From Nemopilema nomurai (Eukaryota > Cnidaria > Scyphozoa > Rhizostomeae > Rhizostomatidae), in contig ML133436.1 in the NCBI GenBank assembly GCA_003864495.1, forward strand, positions 1,841,756 to 1,905,755: DNA of 64,000 nt. The letters run 5' to 3'. Below, piece by piece: positions 1-13,900 of this stretch. The notes under the pieces were generated by a model. The model searched no databases. It was not told where the DNA came from and worked only from the letters and a program-made list of their open reading frames with translations. Position numbers and translations under genes: made by a program. Each line of letters begins with the position of its first letter. Position 1 is the stretch's first letter.

Positions 1-1839
1 TCACTTGATTAATTGGGTCATCAAGATGGCTGTACAAGACCTTTTCAGACAAGGTCAGTGGCCTCTGTAGCCTAGCAGGACACAATACGCATGATGAGGA
101 TGCTAGTGTGGCATTTTACAAACGCAGAAACTTAAATTTCTCAGAGGAAGGCAACATTGTTGTATATTTGTATTTAATTCTACTTAGCATCGGAATATAG
201 TATTTAGGACAGTGAAAAGTTTGAGCTTATCGAGCAGTGTTCTGGTCCAGCCTCTCAATGTGACCACACCTCATGATTCCTTATGCCTGGAATTACAGAA
301 AGCTGGCAACGTTCCTCATCCTGGGTGAAAGTTTGGTCATATCAGCACCTCTAACCACTGAGCCATCCTTACATTGAGCTATCTTCTTAGCTAGTTTATG
401 CGCATATCTCATTCCATCTTTCTCTATGCCTATCTTTCTCTGCCTATCTTTTTCTGCCTATCTTTCTCTTTCAATATTGGTCATTCATTTTCTTAAAATA
501 TCATAATAATTGTGTTCACCATGTTAAAAATAAAACATGACCACAAGAAGAGAATTACTTTCTGTTGTTTGGGTCATTACCTTGTAAAATAAGAAAAATT
601 AAGATTACCTGTCCTTGATGATCTTCAAGTTACTGTCCATTTTTTCATAATTAATGGGGTTATTTTGATCAAACTTGCTCATGGGTACCTATTCAATAAA
701 TACAATAAATTAATCAACATGAACTTATACAAGAAACCAAATAGATTGGGGTTTGATTGAAAGTAAGCAATCCAAATCAAATGCACATAGTACAGTAACT
801 AGGAACAGGCTAAGTATTTAGGATTGATCTTTGGAAGACAGAAAATATGTCTCACAGTGATATTTTCACCTGGAAAAATTTCAGTGGTTAATCAAGTTTG
901 GTCTTGTCATGATAAATGATATATTAGACTAACTAAAAAAACTCACCATATTTGACAGAAAGGGCGTTGTTGCAATGGCTCGGACATGTTTTCCAATTTC
1001 AGCGCCAATGGCCTAAGAATACATGCATGTATATCATTAAGTCATGTAATTTCCCCTAAATTTATGAGACATAAAAATATTGGTTCTAAAAACTAGGGTA
1101 GTGCAACATCCTCAACACACACCCTCTTGATTATTAAAGGAGTCAAATGCAAAGGAAATGGCTTCTCTACAATAAATGGGAACTATCCGGTAATATACAC
1201 TTGTAATTCTACACAAGAGGTTTAATCAGATCGCTTTCAACAGAACAGCCATGGGCAACAAACCACCAGAAACGTGATCCAAATTTTTTTTAACCTCTTA
1301 GTTTAAACTCAACATTTTATTCCTAAGACTCCTCTAAAACTTAAAGGTAGAGCAACGAATTATTGATTATCGATTTATTTCCTTCACCCATTTAGTATAG
1401 TGATTCAACAGTTCCATATTTAAACAATTGGGTTCAATATAATTGATGTATTTGCTAATGAGGGGGATCGCTGGAGTTGCCTGTCAAGCATCCTGTAGAC
1501 AACCATGAGAGAATCAGATGAAGAATTATAAAAAGCTCACCCCACGTTGCTTTGTTACTAATCGAAACATTTTCCGTGGTATTCCCGGTTATCCTTTGTC
1601 TAATGAGTTTTTCTTGGAATAATTTCAAAGACACATGCACACCGCATCTAACGATTGGTGCAAAGCTTTGAGAAGGGCCTGAGATCTGCGTCTGTCTGGT
1701 ACCAAAGGTCAGCGGAATTCACTTCAACTGACATCCTTACTTCACGCTCCTTCGCAGAAGTAGACGCTGCAACAGCCTCGAATAAAATTAAAATCAAAAA
1801 GAGACTTGGCGAACGTATTTGGCGGGAAATGTTGGCCAT
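1..1839 (-). CDS. ACO2: Mitochondrial aconitase (aconitate hydratase), 5' exons only, runs off left edge
   Basis: Aconitase interconverts citrate and isocitrate in the TCA cycle using a 4Fe-4S cluster. Read on the minus strand, four exons join in frame: 1741-1839 (phase 0, donor GTAAGG), 947-1012 (22 codons, donor GTGAGT), 609-688 (ends phase 2, donor GTAATC) and 62 down to the window edge. The third exon reads VPMSKFDQNNPINYEKM and the fourth RPLTLSEKVLYSHLDDP, which match the N-terminal part of animal mitochondrial aconitase (consensus RPLTLSEKIVYGHLDDP). The first exon is the least certain: it begins MANISRQIRSPS, has Arg and Ser residues and a hydrophobic stretch as expected for an import presequence, but also Glu residues near its end. 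The [4Fe-4S] cysteines lie beyond the window. A GTGA at 4-1 may be the next donor. Identity is firm from the last two exons; the start is inferred. Confidence 0.78.
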
Positions 1840-1990
1840 GGAATAATATCGTTTAAATGTTTAATTCTCGAGGCTTCTGAAGGATATACAAACTTACAAT
1901 CACTAGCTGTATTTTTCTATCCCGATGTTCATGCAATCGCGATTCGGAACCATCTAACTGCTTTTTTGTCCACATAAATAAGGATCGAGG
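1840..1990. promoter_or_regulatory. Bidirectional promoter region between ACO2 and CHTF18
   Basis: Only 151 bp separate the proposed ACO2 start codon (minus, 1839) from the CHTF18 start codon (plus, 1991). No coding exon is seen between them, so both 5' UTRs and core promoters must fit here or overlap first exons. No TATA box in a convincing position was found. The call follows from geometry; no transcription start was seen. Confidence 0.5.
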
Positions 1991-4900
1991 ATGGAAGATT
2001 TCGATTTGCCGGAAGAATACTACAATACATATGGAGATATTGATAAGTATGAAGAAGATATCAACGACGATTTAGATGCCTTGAATGAATTAGATGAAGG
2101 TAAGAACTAGATTCCAGCCATGATATTGATCAATTAAATCTAGAGTGTGGTTAATGGCGAAGTTTTCTACCTTGGCATCAGTAGAGCTATGTTGAGGTTC
2201 ATCAAGCAACAATTGGCTTCAGTTTTTATCTACAATTTGCATTATTAAAAAGTTAAGAAATGGAAAAAATTATCTAAAATTAGGTGTGTGTGCAGATTCC
2301 TCATTTTCCAAATGGTGTGGCCTTGCCATTTGCGGGAAATAATTGGTGTTATCTTAATTTGCCCCAGGTGTAAGAATTTGCCTCCTCTATAAGCTTTTCT
2401 ATTCTCTTCTTTCTCTAGATGATTTTCCATCGGCAAAATCTAGATCATCAAAACAAAAAGAACCTGTCCATGAAGCAAGCACACAGAAAGGAGGAGCAGA
2501 CTCATTTAAATTACTTTCATCAAGTTCAAAGTTTGCTGTGGAAGAAGTTGATGATGGAGATTTCTTAGAGAGTCTTGGTAAGCTGAGATTGAGTAACTGT
2601 CACTGTAATCGTTGTAAAATTGAATGCATAAAATATTTGTGGTCTGTTAACAAGAAGAAAATAAATTTGTCAAGCTATATCCTCTCTTCTTATAAATAGC
2701 TCCAAGACTTCCACAGTCAAAGAGGTTGAAAATGGATGAAGAACTTATTGAAGATGATGATCATTTTGAAGCAATTTCTGATGCATTTTTTGAGAATGAT
2801 AGGAAATTTGTTATGCCAAGCAGAAAATATGTCCATACCTTGCCACCACTTGGAAAAGATCACATCACTGTAACAGACACAGAAGGGAGAAGGGTCTTTC
2901 TTTCCTTAGAGAAAACCAATGAAGAGGTAGCTTTTCTAAATCAAACACATTTTCATGCCCTAAAGTAATTAATCATGATTTTCTATAACCGAAAAATGTT
3001 TTCAAATTACTGCTTTGTCATTTTCCTTGTTGCCTAAAGAGCAAATGTGCCAAGAATCTAATTGGTTATCACTACATTCTTGTTACAAACCGCAGACATG
3101 TCTATAGCATATTTGAGTACAGTATGAACTTTGTGCAGCTTTTGCCTTGTTCTTAAAAAAGTATATAGATTTATGTATCAATTATAAATTGGTATCTTTT
3201 AGAAACATTCCACTGGTAAACCTAAAGTAAGCAGCATGAACCTGTTGTCAATGCCATTTGAAGATCTCAGGGAGGCAGTTGATGCAAAGGTACTATCTTG
3301 AAACATTGGCCCTGTGATTAGATGTCAGTTAGATCTTTTCAAATATATAAATGTTCTTTAGATGAATTAAGAACAGACAAAATCTATTTGTACTTTGAAG
3401 TATTACATTGTTGTAATGGTAGGAAATTGTGTGTAATTCAGATTTCTTTTTTAATGCCTTTTCATATTTTCCATTGATTGTCATCTTTTCATCCTCATCA
3501 AACAGCGCCATGCAGAACTTCTAAAAAGGGCAGATGCAGTAAGGAATTTTGGCAATGGGTAAGACATGTAACTCTTTCTTGTGCAGCCTTTTTAATAATT
3601 GTTTCCCTTCAAGCCATAACTTTTTGCTTATTTTCAAATTTTAGTAATCTGGATGATGATATATTTGACATGAGTGAAGAAACCAAACAAACAGAGGAAT
3701 GTTCTGTTGTTGCAAAGACTGATACATCCCTTTGGGTTGAAAAGTTTTCCCCCAAAACATTTAGAGAGCTCCTAAGTGATGATGTAAGTCTTTTATTGTC
3801 TTTTTAGATTTTTGTCTCTATGATTAAGGCTTGCTATCTTTGATTAAGGTTTTTTCATTTGACAAGAATTTGCTTTCTGGACTTGTTTACCCTTGCAATC
3901 CTAAAGATGTTTCAGTTTACCATTATTTTGCCACTTCTTTGAGTCTTAAAGGGCTTTAGATTATATTTTGATGTATTTCCACATACTGCAGTTTTGACTT
4001 CTGAAATACTGGAGACTTCACAGCATTTAGCTCCAAGGTTAAATAGTCTGGCTGAAATGATGATCTATTGGAATGGTGATAAGGATTGCAATGCCAACAG
4101 CTCTAGATCTTGCCAGGGCCTAAAATCAGGCCTCTCCGTTTAATGCCTTAGCATGCTCCTGTTGTTTCAGCGACGCGCAATAGATCACGCGCCTGGTTTA
4201 TAAGCACCCTTTAAATCGCACTCCTTGTTAATTATTATACAAAGAGCCTTGCGGATTCAAAATGCCAAAGCAAAATGCTAAAGGCAGAATGGAGTAGTTT
4301 TGGTGAAAATAAGGAATAACGGGAAGGCTGCAAAAGAACATGTCCACTGCATTGCAAATGCCATCCGTGAGAAGTGCGCAGCTGTCTTTGCCATGTCGCT
4401 AATGTCCGTTGGATCTCAAGCACGTAAGACTGGATCTGAAAAAAAGCTGCTTATGATTAGAATTGAAAGAAATGGTATTCAATGCTATCTTGTTGTTTCA
4501 CTACTGGAAATGAGTGAGTACGGAGGAGTGGATGCAGACTCGATTAAAAAGCGTATTGACGGTATATTCAATTCAACAAGTGGATTGATGAAGATGACAG
4601 ATTAAGAATGCACCATGAAGATTGTGTCTGCTACCGCCAATGGGGCGAGTGTTTATACCGGAATTTATTCTGGTGCCTTAACACAGTTATCGAGGTCACG
4701 TGACTGGCTTCTCGCAACTCACTGTGCAAACAATCGTGTGGAATTGGCTTTTAAGGCTGCTATGATGGACTTGAGTTCCAGCAATGTGATGAGCAATATA
4801 AAGCCATATATGGGCTACTTAAAAACTCTGGAAACTGAACCTATTTGAAGCTAGTAAAGCCTCAGGGCTAGATGCACATAAAAAGATGCCGAAACTGGGA

Positions 4901-7900
4901 GGTACTTGCTTCATCAACCATCGCCAAGAAGCCAACCAAGAGCCATGAAAGTGTTTGTAGACATTTGGCCTCGGTTAATTACAGCATTTGAAAATTCGTT
5001 GGCTGGAAGAAAAGGAAATAAGGATACAAAAGCTGAGGTACGGGGACTGCTCAATAAATTGCAATCTTACACTTTCTTTTGCAAAGTTGCAAGCGACATC
5101 GACATACTGAACGCTGCTGGCCCTGTTTCTCTGATATTTGAAGGCGACGGCATCATGCCATATTAGATTGCTCAAGGGTGAAAGATGGCTGCAGGAACCA
5201 GCGAAGAAATGCCGAGTAGCTACATTGCCAAATTAACGTACGAAAAGGATACCATGGCTGTGACAGGGTTTAATCTCAAAGAAGGGCACCGACGCAATAA
5301 GCCAAATAACAGAGAAAACCAAATGGTAGAGATAGTTGGCAAGAAATATTCCCGAGCAGCACGTACAGTTGCAGGAGATGCCAAAAAGCAACCATCGAAA
5401 AAATGAAGATTCTATTGAGAGAAAGATTTCATGAACACGATTCAGCTATTTAGTCTGCTATGCGTATATATGATCCACAGTATTGGCAAAACGACCCAGC
5501 ATATGGTGTATCAGAAATAGGCACTCTGCTAGAAACATTTGCAACCCTATTAGCCGAAGCTGGAATTTGTGAAAAAGATGTCATCATCGAGTGGAAAAAA
5601 TTCACCAAATTCGCAAGCCGTCAGATGGGACAGTTTTTAAAGGAGCCGAAAGTTCTCTGGCAAAAAGTTCTGAACTTTAGGAAAGACAAGTTTCCTAACC
5701 TATGTTTGATGATGGAATTGTTGATATGCATCGCTGGCTCAAATTCTGCCGAAGAAAGGGAGTTCAGTTTACTGACGCTTCTGTTGAGCGACCGTAGATA
5801 AGTATGTAAAATGCAACCATGCAAGATTTGATGCTGATCAAAGGTAACGACAAGGTCTGGTCAACAGAGGAAAGGAAATCAATTTTATTTCGTGCAGTTC
5901 AAATTTATATGGAGAAACGACGAGAAACGTGGCTTGATTTGCAGAGAATGATACAGAGGAGACTTCGTGCAGCAAGAAGAATCGACTTGAACCCACAGCT
6001 GTTGATGTTGATTCTTCCATATCTTCTGACTCCGATTCTTCGTCGGAATTTGAGCTGGACATTGACGAACTGCAACAATAATGTGTTTATTTTTGTTGCT
6101 TTTAGTGCCTTACATGACGTTAGTGCTTTTAGTGCTTTTCATGCAAAAAAGGACGTTTCTGCCTACTTTAACGTAAATAAATCTTTTTGGTAAAACGCGC
6201 GCCTTAGCAAAGCGAAAATACTGACGGAGAGGCCTGTATAATGCAAGGGTTGTCTATTTATCTAATGCTGGAAGGTTTGTTCTAGATCTCGGTTAAAACC
6301 TCAAGTATACCCATGGTCTTTAAGACCTAAAAAAGTGCATGCATTTGATATTAAATCCGCATGCATTATTTGATATAACTAATTTAACTAATTATTAAAC
6401 TATAATGTAAAACTGCATTATGTATTATACTAATTTCAGTCAACAAAGCACATATCTTCTTTGTTCAATTTTAAAATTAACTTCAAATGATAGCTGTGAT
6501 GTTCATCTTTTTGCAGGGAATAAACAGAATTTTGTTGAAATGGCTAAAGTTATGGGATGAATTTGTTTTTGGAAAAAGTCAGAAAAATAAAGTCAGGCGG
6601 AATAACATTAAAAGTGATAAACAGGAAAACCAGAACAATAGCAACAACAAAAAATTTGGAAAGCGAAAACAAAATTGGGATTATGAAGAAGAAATGGTAT
6701 GTTTTGGATATTCTCTATTCACTTCAAGATTGCGAAATTTTATTTTCTCTCAACTTTTTCTCTTAACATCCTATTTCACTTCATATTTTACTCTGCCAAA
6801 GGGCTGGAACCCTATGGACTTTCACAGTTTCTCCTTTACATCCAACCTCTCACTGACATAGAATAAGAAGTACACAAAATATTAGGATATTCGTGATATT
6901 AGGAACTTCTGTTCTTTTATTTGCAATGAGAATGTCGAATTGTATTATTTGCCAAAGCTATTGACAGTAGGCCAGATATTTTAAATTGAAAAACGTTTAA
7001 ATATTTTTTAAGGCATGTATTAGATTTAAATGCTAGAAGCACTTGATACACTGTTTCAGATGTAGTTTTTATACTCTGTCAGGTGTCATATAAAATGATA
7101 TGTTTTATCTAAAATGCCATGTCCTGTTAAGCTATATTTTGGAATTCCAGATCACAGATCACACGGGAAGGCCTAAATTCAAGGTATATCACTTATTATG
7201 CTTCTTCTCCTTTTTTTTAGTTGGACAAGCTTAAGTTAACAACGCCTGTCTTCTTTTTATGTATGCCTTTTCTACAAGGTCTCCCAAAACTTGCACACTG
7301 AATTGCACGTCTTAACAGGGCAATCAACATCAATCATAAAATTTGTTTTTTTTATTTGTAGATCGCCCTTCTGGCTGGCAATCCTGGCTTGGGGAAAACG
7401 ACACTCGCCCACGTTGTTGCAGAACACGCAGGCTACAATGTTGTTGAGATGAATGCCAGGTACAGGAAGTCTTGATCACTAAACATGTTTTTTAACTCTA
7501 ATGTATAGTTTCCAATGCTGTGTCCAAAAATGTCAAGGATTGGTTTCTGGAATTTTTTGTTAAATGGTAGGTGAAAAGTCTCAGATACACTATCTGTCAG
7601 TTTTTATGAGATGATTTAGGAGCTTTTAGACTGTTTTGCAGTTTCAAAATTCTTATAATCACTTTATCCATTCACTGTATGTAACTCCTTATTTGTTCTA
7701 CCTGATAGTGCTTTTCTTGACTTCTTCCTAACAGCGACGATAGATCAGCCGAACTGTTCAGAAACAAACTGGAAACAACGACCCAGATGAAGGCTTGCAT
7801 GGGAGACGGCAACAAACCAAACTGCCTGATCATAGATGAAATCGATGGTGCTCCGTTGGTATTGCCGATTTCCTGTCAATCTTTTACGCACTTCCATCCA

Positions 7901-10900
7901 CTGTTTTGTGTTAACTATCTTAACTTTTTGTTTAAAATTTATACATTCATCCTGGAAAGTCTCGTTTACATTCCTTTTTTACTTCAAATGCTATTTTGCT
8001 ATGAAAAATTTCTCTATACGATGGCTTCTAACATTCTGCTAATGGTAAAAATGCTCTTTTGGCTCCTAGCACGCGATTAATGTGTTAATTCAAGCTGCCA
8101 AGGAAACTGAAGGTTCGTGCTTTTTATAAACAAAGTTGTCTGTTTTATCTGTTTTTTCGTTTCTTCTCTTCTGCCTGTCATTTGAACACATTTGCCTTAG
8201 ATTTGAACAACAAGCCTTTTCAGATTTTCTTATATTGGGATGACTTCATACACTTGCTAGCAACTTGTATGTTCTTTTTAAAAGAAAAGAACAGTGTTTA
8301 CTGCCCCATATTAAATCCACATTCTCTATCATCGTATTAAAAGATGATATTGTAACGAAGTCAAAAACTGACTTGTTTGCATATTCTAACTCTATGTTAT
8401 TTTTTGCTTAAAGTTCTCAGCGACATACCTTGAAGCACTTTAACCTTTTTCAAATGACATCAACTGTGCTATAGAATAGAATCTCTAAAGTTCTTTCGCT
8501 GCCGTATCCCAATGATGCATGAATGGGTGTTCTCGTATTATCACCGTTTTAATGAAATTGCAATGTACCCCTTTTGAAGTAATTTTCGTCAGTCTATTAT
8601 AATCTCGTTTTTTATACTTATTGCAGAAGCAACTTCAAAAAAGAAGAAAAAGGCTAATCTTACCCTAACCAGGCCAATAATATGTATTTGCAACGACTTG
8701 TGAGTATCAAATTAGACAAAACTGTTGTCAATTATTTCGTTACTATCCTCCAAACTGCAGCAAGTTTCATTTCTCATGCACTCAGTTGCCACACCTTAGG
8801 CTTTTTATCGATTCTTTCGTACCCAGTTCTTAATTTGTATCAAGATCCCAAATAATTTTTACTGTTAATCGGGTACCCTTTCAAAAAATATTTGATCTGA
8901 TTTTGAACAAACACTTGACTCAAAAACCCAACCCATAACCTACATCATAGAATCATCGATCATTTTATTCTTCCCAATCTTGATATCATTGGTATTCAAT
9001 ATAGCACTGAATCAATATTAGATTGAGTTTATTTTCATTAGTAAGTCTATTTATAAAAGAAGGTGAAGTAATTTCTTATAGTTTAAATATAAATGTAGAA
9101 AGACGTAGGATAATAAGATATAGAAAGACATTTCGAGGGTAAAGGACAGAGCGGTTTGAAAGACGATGAAGTATTTGAGAGTGACCTCCAGCATTAAGTC
9201 TTTGCCCGAAGCATTTGCAAATGAATAACACATTTGCATCTGAATAACACATTTCCTTAAAGGAATAAAATATTCTTAACTAAATCTGCACTCTCATTGC
9301 CATTATTACTAGTCAAGTGTGTGGTTAACTTTCACATCTAGGTACGTCCCTGCACTGAGGCAGCTGCGCCAAATTGCAATGACTCTGTCAATCACCCAAT
9401 TGGTTCCGGGTCGGCTGGCTCAGCGACTGTTTGAGGTATTCCTTCTTTCGTTTGCCTAATTATCAAATAATCTGTTGCTGTGTTTCAACAGTTTTGAGAC
9501 ACTCTTACCTATATATATATAAATATATTGGCTAAACGAGAATTTCACGAGATTTTTTACAAAGTCTTGCCGTAGTGAATTAGATATGGCAAAGTTTGAA
9601 TTCTTGTAAGAAAGATTTTTGTGAATAGATGCTGTGAACTATTCTAGACTAGAAGATGGATTTTTTCTCTCTTTCAAGTTTGCCTCTTTCTCAGTAAAAA
9701 ATTAACCTGTGCGCACACTCGTAAATACCTTGCCTTATGTGTCTGAGCGCTGGCTGTAAAAAGGACGAACTAAAGTAGAAAATGTCAGAATATTTCCTGT
9801 ATTACTTCATTGGGTCATACTATGAATCCATAACGTCGCATATTGCTTTATCTCCTCAGCAAAGGAAACTTGACCAAAAGTCCTTCAAGAGGAGCGCCCA
9901 ATTTTTTTTATTGTGTAAACAGATTGAATAATTTCTTTCTTTAGATATCTCGAAAACAGCAAATGAAAGCTGATATGGGATGTTTACTCGCGTTGTGTGA
10001 TAAATCGGAGAACGACATCAGATCTTGCATCAATACACTTCAAGTAAGATATTTTCCTTTGGTCCTAACAGTGTTTTAAAACACAAAATTCTAGCGGTTA
10101 ATAACTAGAAGATATTTTCCAATGGAAATCTATACCCTTCACTCCTAGTGTAAATGTATTCCTTTTACAACAAGAGCCAAGTATTCCGCTTCCGATAGGA
10201 AGAAATTAGCATGACAAACCGTAAATGTCATTCGCTGCCTGTTATTCCAACAGTTCGTATTCAAAAAGCACGGAGAATTGAAGCCAGAGCACTTGCAGAG
10301 CGTGAGCATCGGACAGAAAGATTTCCAAAAAGGCCTCTTCTTCATTTGGAAGATGATCTTTCAGCTGCCGAAGCCAAATCGCAAGAATTTCGGGTTCCTT
10401 CAGCACCTGAAGCAGGAAGGAGCTGGCCAAAATAACATCGCTCTGTCTGGTGTTCAGAATGAGTTTGGCAAATCATCTGTTCAATCTAGTGGCTCTCTTC
10501 GGTTTCATAACATCTTGCACTTGGCTTCGTCCAATTCAGAATTCGAAAAGATGACTCAAGGTTTGTTTTTCATACTCTAACTCCTCACCGATGCACACAG
10601 CGTTGGCAGTTCTAGGGAGAGTTCTAGGGCAACATTTTCAAGAATTGTTTAGCCAGCATGGACCTTATGTTCACTAGTTCTACTATTGATAAGACCAGGC
10701 CTAAACAATGTTTTTCGCTATCAGGTCATTAAGTCAGGCCAGGCCTAACTTATGATTAATACTTTATCATCTTTCGAAGCACTAAATTCTGATCGCAATT
10801 GTTTTCAAATGTCTAGACTGTAAATTCTTCTCATTCTTAATTCACATTCTGTGAAGTTCAATTAACTTGTTTAAGTACACTTGCTTAAAATCTCTACAGC

Positions 10901-13900
10901 CATTGAGATAAGGATAGCAAAATATGACGGGAAACCATATGTTCATGGCTATGAATTCATGTTTTCACGTCATTTTTAATGCCAGCTTTGTCTCCTTTCT
11001 TTCTTTCTTATTCCAAGAAAAACTGGTTTCCCTTTGCTCGATGATTTATTTACCTTTTTATGAAAACTTTTATTAATTCAAGATTTTCTTTTAGGACTGT
11101 TTGACAACTACCTGAATATGAAATCAAAAGACCCCCATCTTGAAACCGTGAGGAAATTTTATTCATGTATTTTTATGCATTTAGTAAACGAATCATATGG
11201 AGTGGATTGTCTTGTTTGTTCTGTATGAAGCTGACGGTATGATTTTGATACAATAAGCCACTAAGTTTGGCAGGAGTAGGCACAATTCCTTCAAAATGCT
11301 AAAACGGCAGAAACGTTTTTAATTAATCAAGTAAAGCAAGAAATCTAAAGATTGAGCATGTAAAACTCAACGTGGGAAATAATTAGTTAGGTGTTATTCT
11401 TCTAAAGTTAGGTGTGAAGTAATGCAGATTGGTCAATTATAACCAATCACGCGCTCTGCTTATCACCCTCTTGTGTTTTCGATCCGCAACTGGCTATGTA
11501 TTCGGTCAGTTTTTGGTTATCTTCCGACGTTTGCATACTCTGAGGAGTGTCGGACGAAAAAAGTACTTTTAAGTATGCGAAAACTAGTTCCGCTTTTTCT
11601 TGCCACTGTGAAGTTTTGTACCACAAAGCACTTGTTCAGAAATTATTAGTATTAGAGGTTCGTGTTTGGAACAGTGCCTAATGAAGCAACTAAGTAGAAG
11701 GGAGTCAAAAGTCATTTTACCAAAACCAGCGTTCCAGTAATCCAATATCTATCTTTATGCGTATTTTTCGATATCTTTGCGACTATTTCTAGCTGTAAAC
11801 GTCTGGCCATCTAAAGAAACACCTCATTATGTTATGGAAATTGATTACAGTTGCAAAGATTTTAATGACGAAATTTTAACCTTTAGCCTTTAACCTTTAA
11901 CCTTAGCTCCAACAGCCTTTCTTTGGCTTCACAATACTGCCACAGTAATGATATGTTTCCTTTTCTTGGTTGGCGTTATCTTGTTTCCTTTTTTATGTCA
12001 AGGTTGTAAGGTGTGCCAGTTGGCTGCAGTTTGGTGACCATTTGGAGACAAAGATCCGTTCCCAGCAAGCCTTCATTTTCATGCGCTTCTACCCTTTCTT
12101 GCCTGTCGCTTTTCACATGTACCTCGCCGGTCCGCTGGCACCAAAACTCAGCTACAGCAACAGTGCAATTGAGGTACATTTTCACACGAAGTTACTCATC
12201 CTTTTAGACTTATCAAGCATTCTTATTGAAAGCACAGAAGGGTTCTTGCTTGGAAATAAGACACTGTGGGCGTGTTACCCGCGGTAAGGGAATCAAAGGG
12301 ATGATTTCCAGAAAAATAGCGTCTATTGGTTTTTTAAAATTTACATTGCATTTCGAAAGAATTTCTGATCACCAATAGGAAGAATTTTAATAAAATGATG
12401 TTCTTTTTTGTTTAGAATTTGCCATGCGCTTTAGCTGGTTAACACTTTAATAAAGTTAATAACAGAAATCTCTCTATTCATAGCCACTTCAAACGCTCAC
12501 AGTAAAAGGAAGGACATACGTAGCATTATAGTATTTGTATTTCCCTTCATATTTAAAGTTTTTATTTCAGTATCATACAAGAGTATCTCGCTCCAAACAA
12601 ATATTGGAAGCAATTACAAGCGACATCAAACCATGTGTGAGGAAGAATGTCGGGAGCTTGTCCGCAGTACTCGATCTGTTTCCTTACTTGTACGAAATAA
12701 TTCACCCGACTCTGCGACCAGTAAGTGCATTTTGTTCTTACGTATTTCAATATCAGGCATGATGCTTTACGACTGGGCACTAAGGTAGTCCGGGCCTTAG
12801 AATAACCCAGGTCATAGTGTGGTCATAGGTCATAGTGTGGTCATAGGTCATAGTGTGGTCATAGGTCATAGGGCTGTCCGGGTATTTATTCTATTTGCGT
12901 AAAAAGGCTCTGATTGTTAACTTCACTATTGCTGAACTAGGACATGCAATCGGGTTCTGTGGTGTTCCCTTGTTATGAAGGTATTCAATTCTGTAGCATG
13001 TTTATCTTTTTCTGCACTCTGTTTATGTGACCGAAACTAAAAGGTTAAGAAAACAGACATTCTTTCTAAATTCAGATTGTGATTCACAGATATCACAAAT
13101 ACATTTCTACATGTCTAATTTAAAGAAATGTTAAAACCCGTTTTGAGAAAATATGAAATGAAATGTTTCTCTCAGAAGTGGCATACAAGGCAGCTAGTAG
13201 ACGTTGATAATCATATAAACTAAACCTGTATAGGCTTTTAATTTTTGATTGTCATATTTTAGGTCAATGTTCAACTGTACAGCCAGACAGAGAGAATTCA
13301 ACTACTGAACTTGATATTAACCATGATCTCATACAACCTATCCTACCACCAAGAACGAAGTATGGACGGCCAATACAATTACGTCCTACAACCGTTCGTA
13401 GACTTATTTTCCCTTTTTTTCATTACGGTCAATATATTTACCAATGAATGATTTTGAAATAAGTATGAATAATGTTGTGTTTGCAGCTCTATTACCAGTT
13501 TTAATGAAAGCAATGCTCCTGTTGATTAGTATAGTAGAACCTGGGCACTGCGTTATCATGCAGGGCACTGCACCTTCCTCTAGTGCTGCTAAAACAGTTA
13601 AAAAGAAGCTTCAGAAAGCGAGAGTATTGCTTGTTGGCCATACATAGTAACAGAGTGAACCTAACGGATTATTGAAAGACCATTGTCTATGTATAACCAT
13701 AGTTTAAATGTCATTCTTCTACAGATTGTGTATGTTGTCACATATTATTTTTTCATTTTCAAATTTTAGCAATATCGGTGAACTAGTAGCATTCCCAACA
13801 ATGCCACAACACAAACAGTTGAGTTATGCGTCTAAGCAACTCGTCCAACGAGAGGTAAACACTCTTCTCCTGCAAATTGTCCTTGGTCTTTATTGCTTGT

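Noticed and set aside
4615..5406. Separate small genes in CHTF18 intron 6
   Set aside because: They are in-order fragments of one transposase with intervening stops.
11970..12287. 105-residue stand-alone ORF
   Set aside because: Its middle is CHTF18 exon 17 (12003-12173); the rest is read-through into flanking introns.
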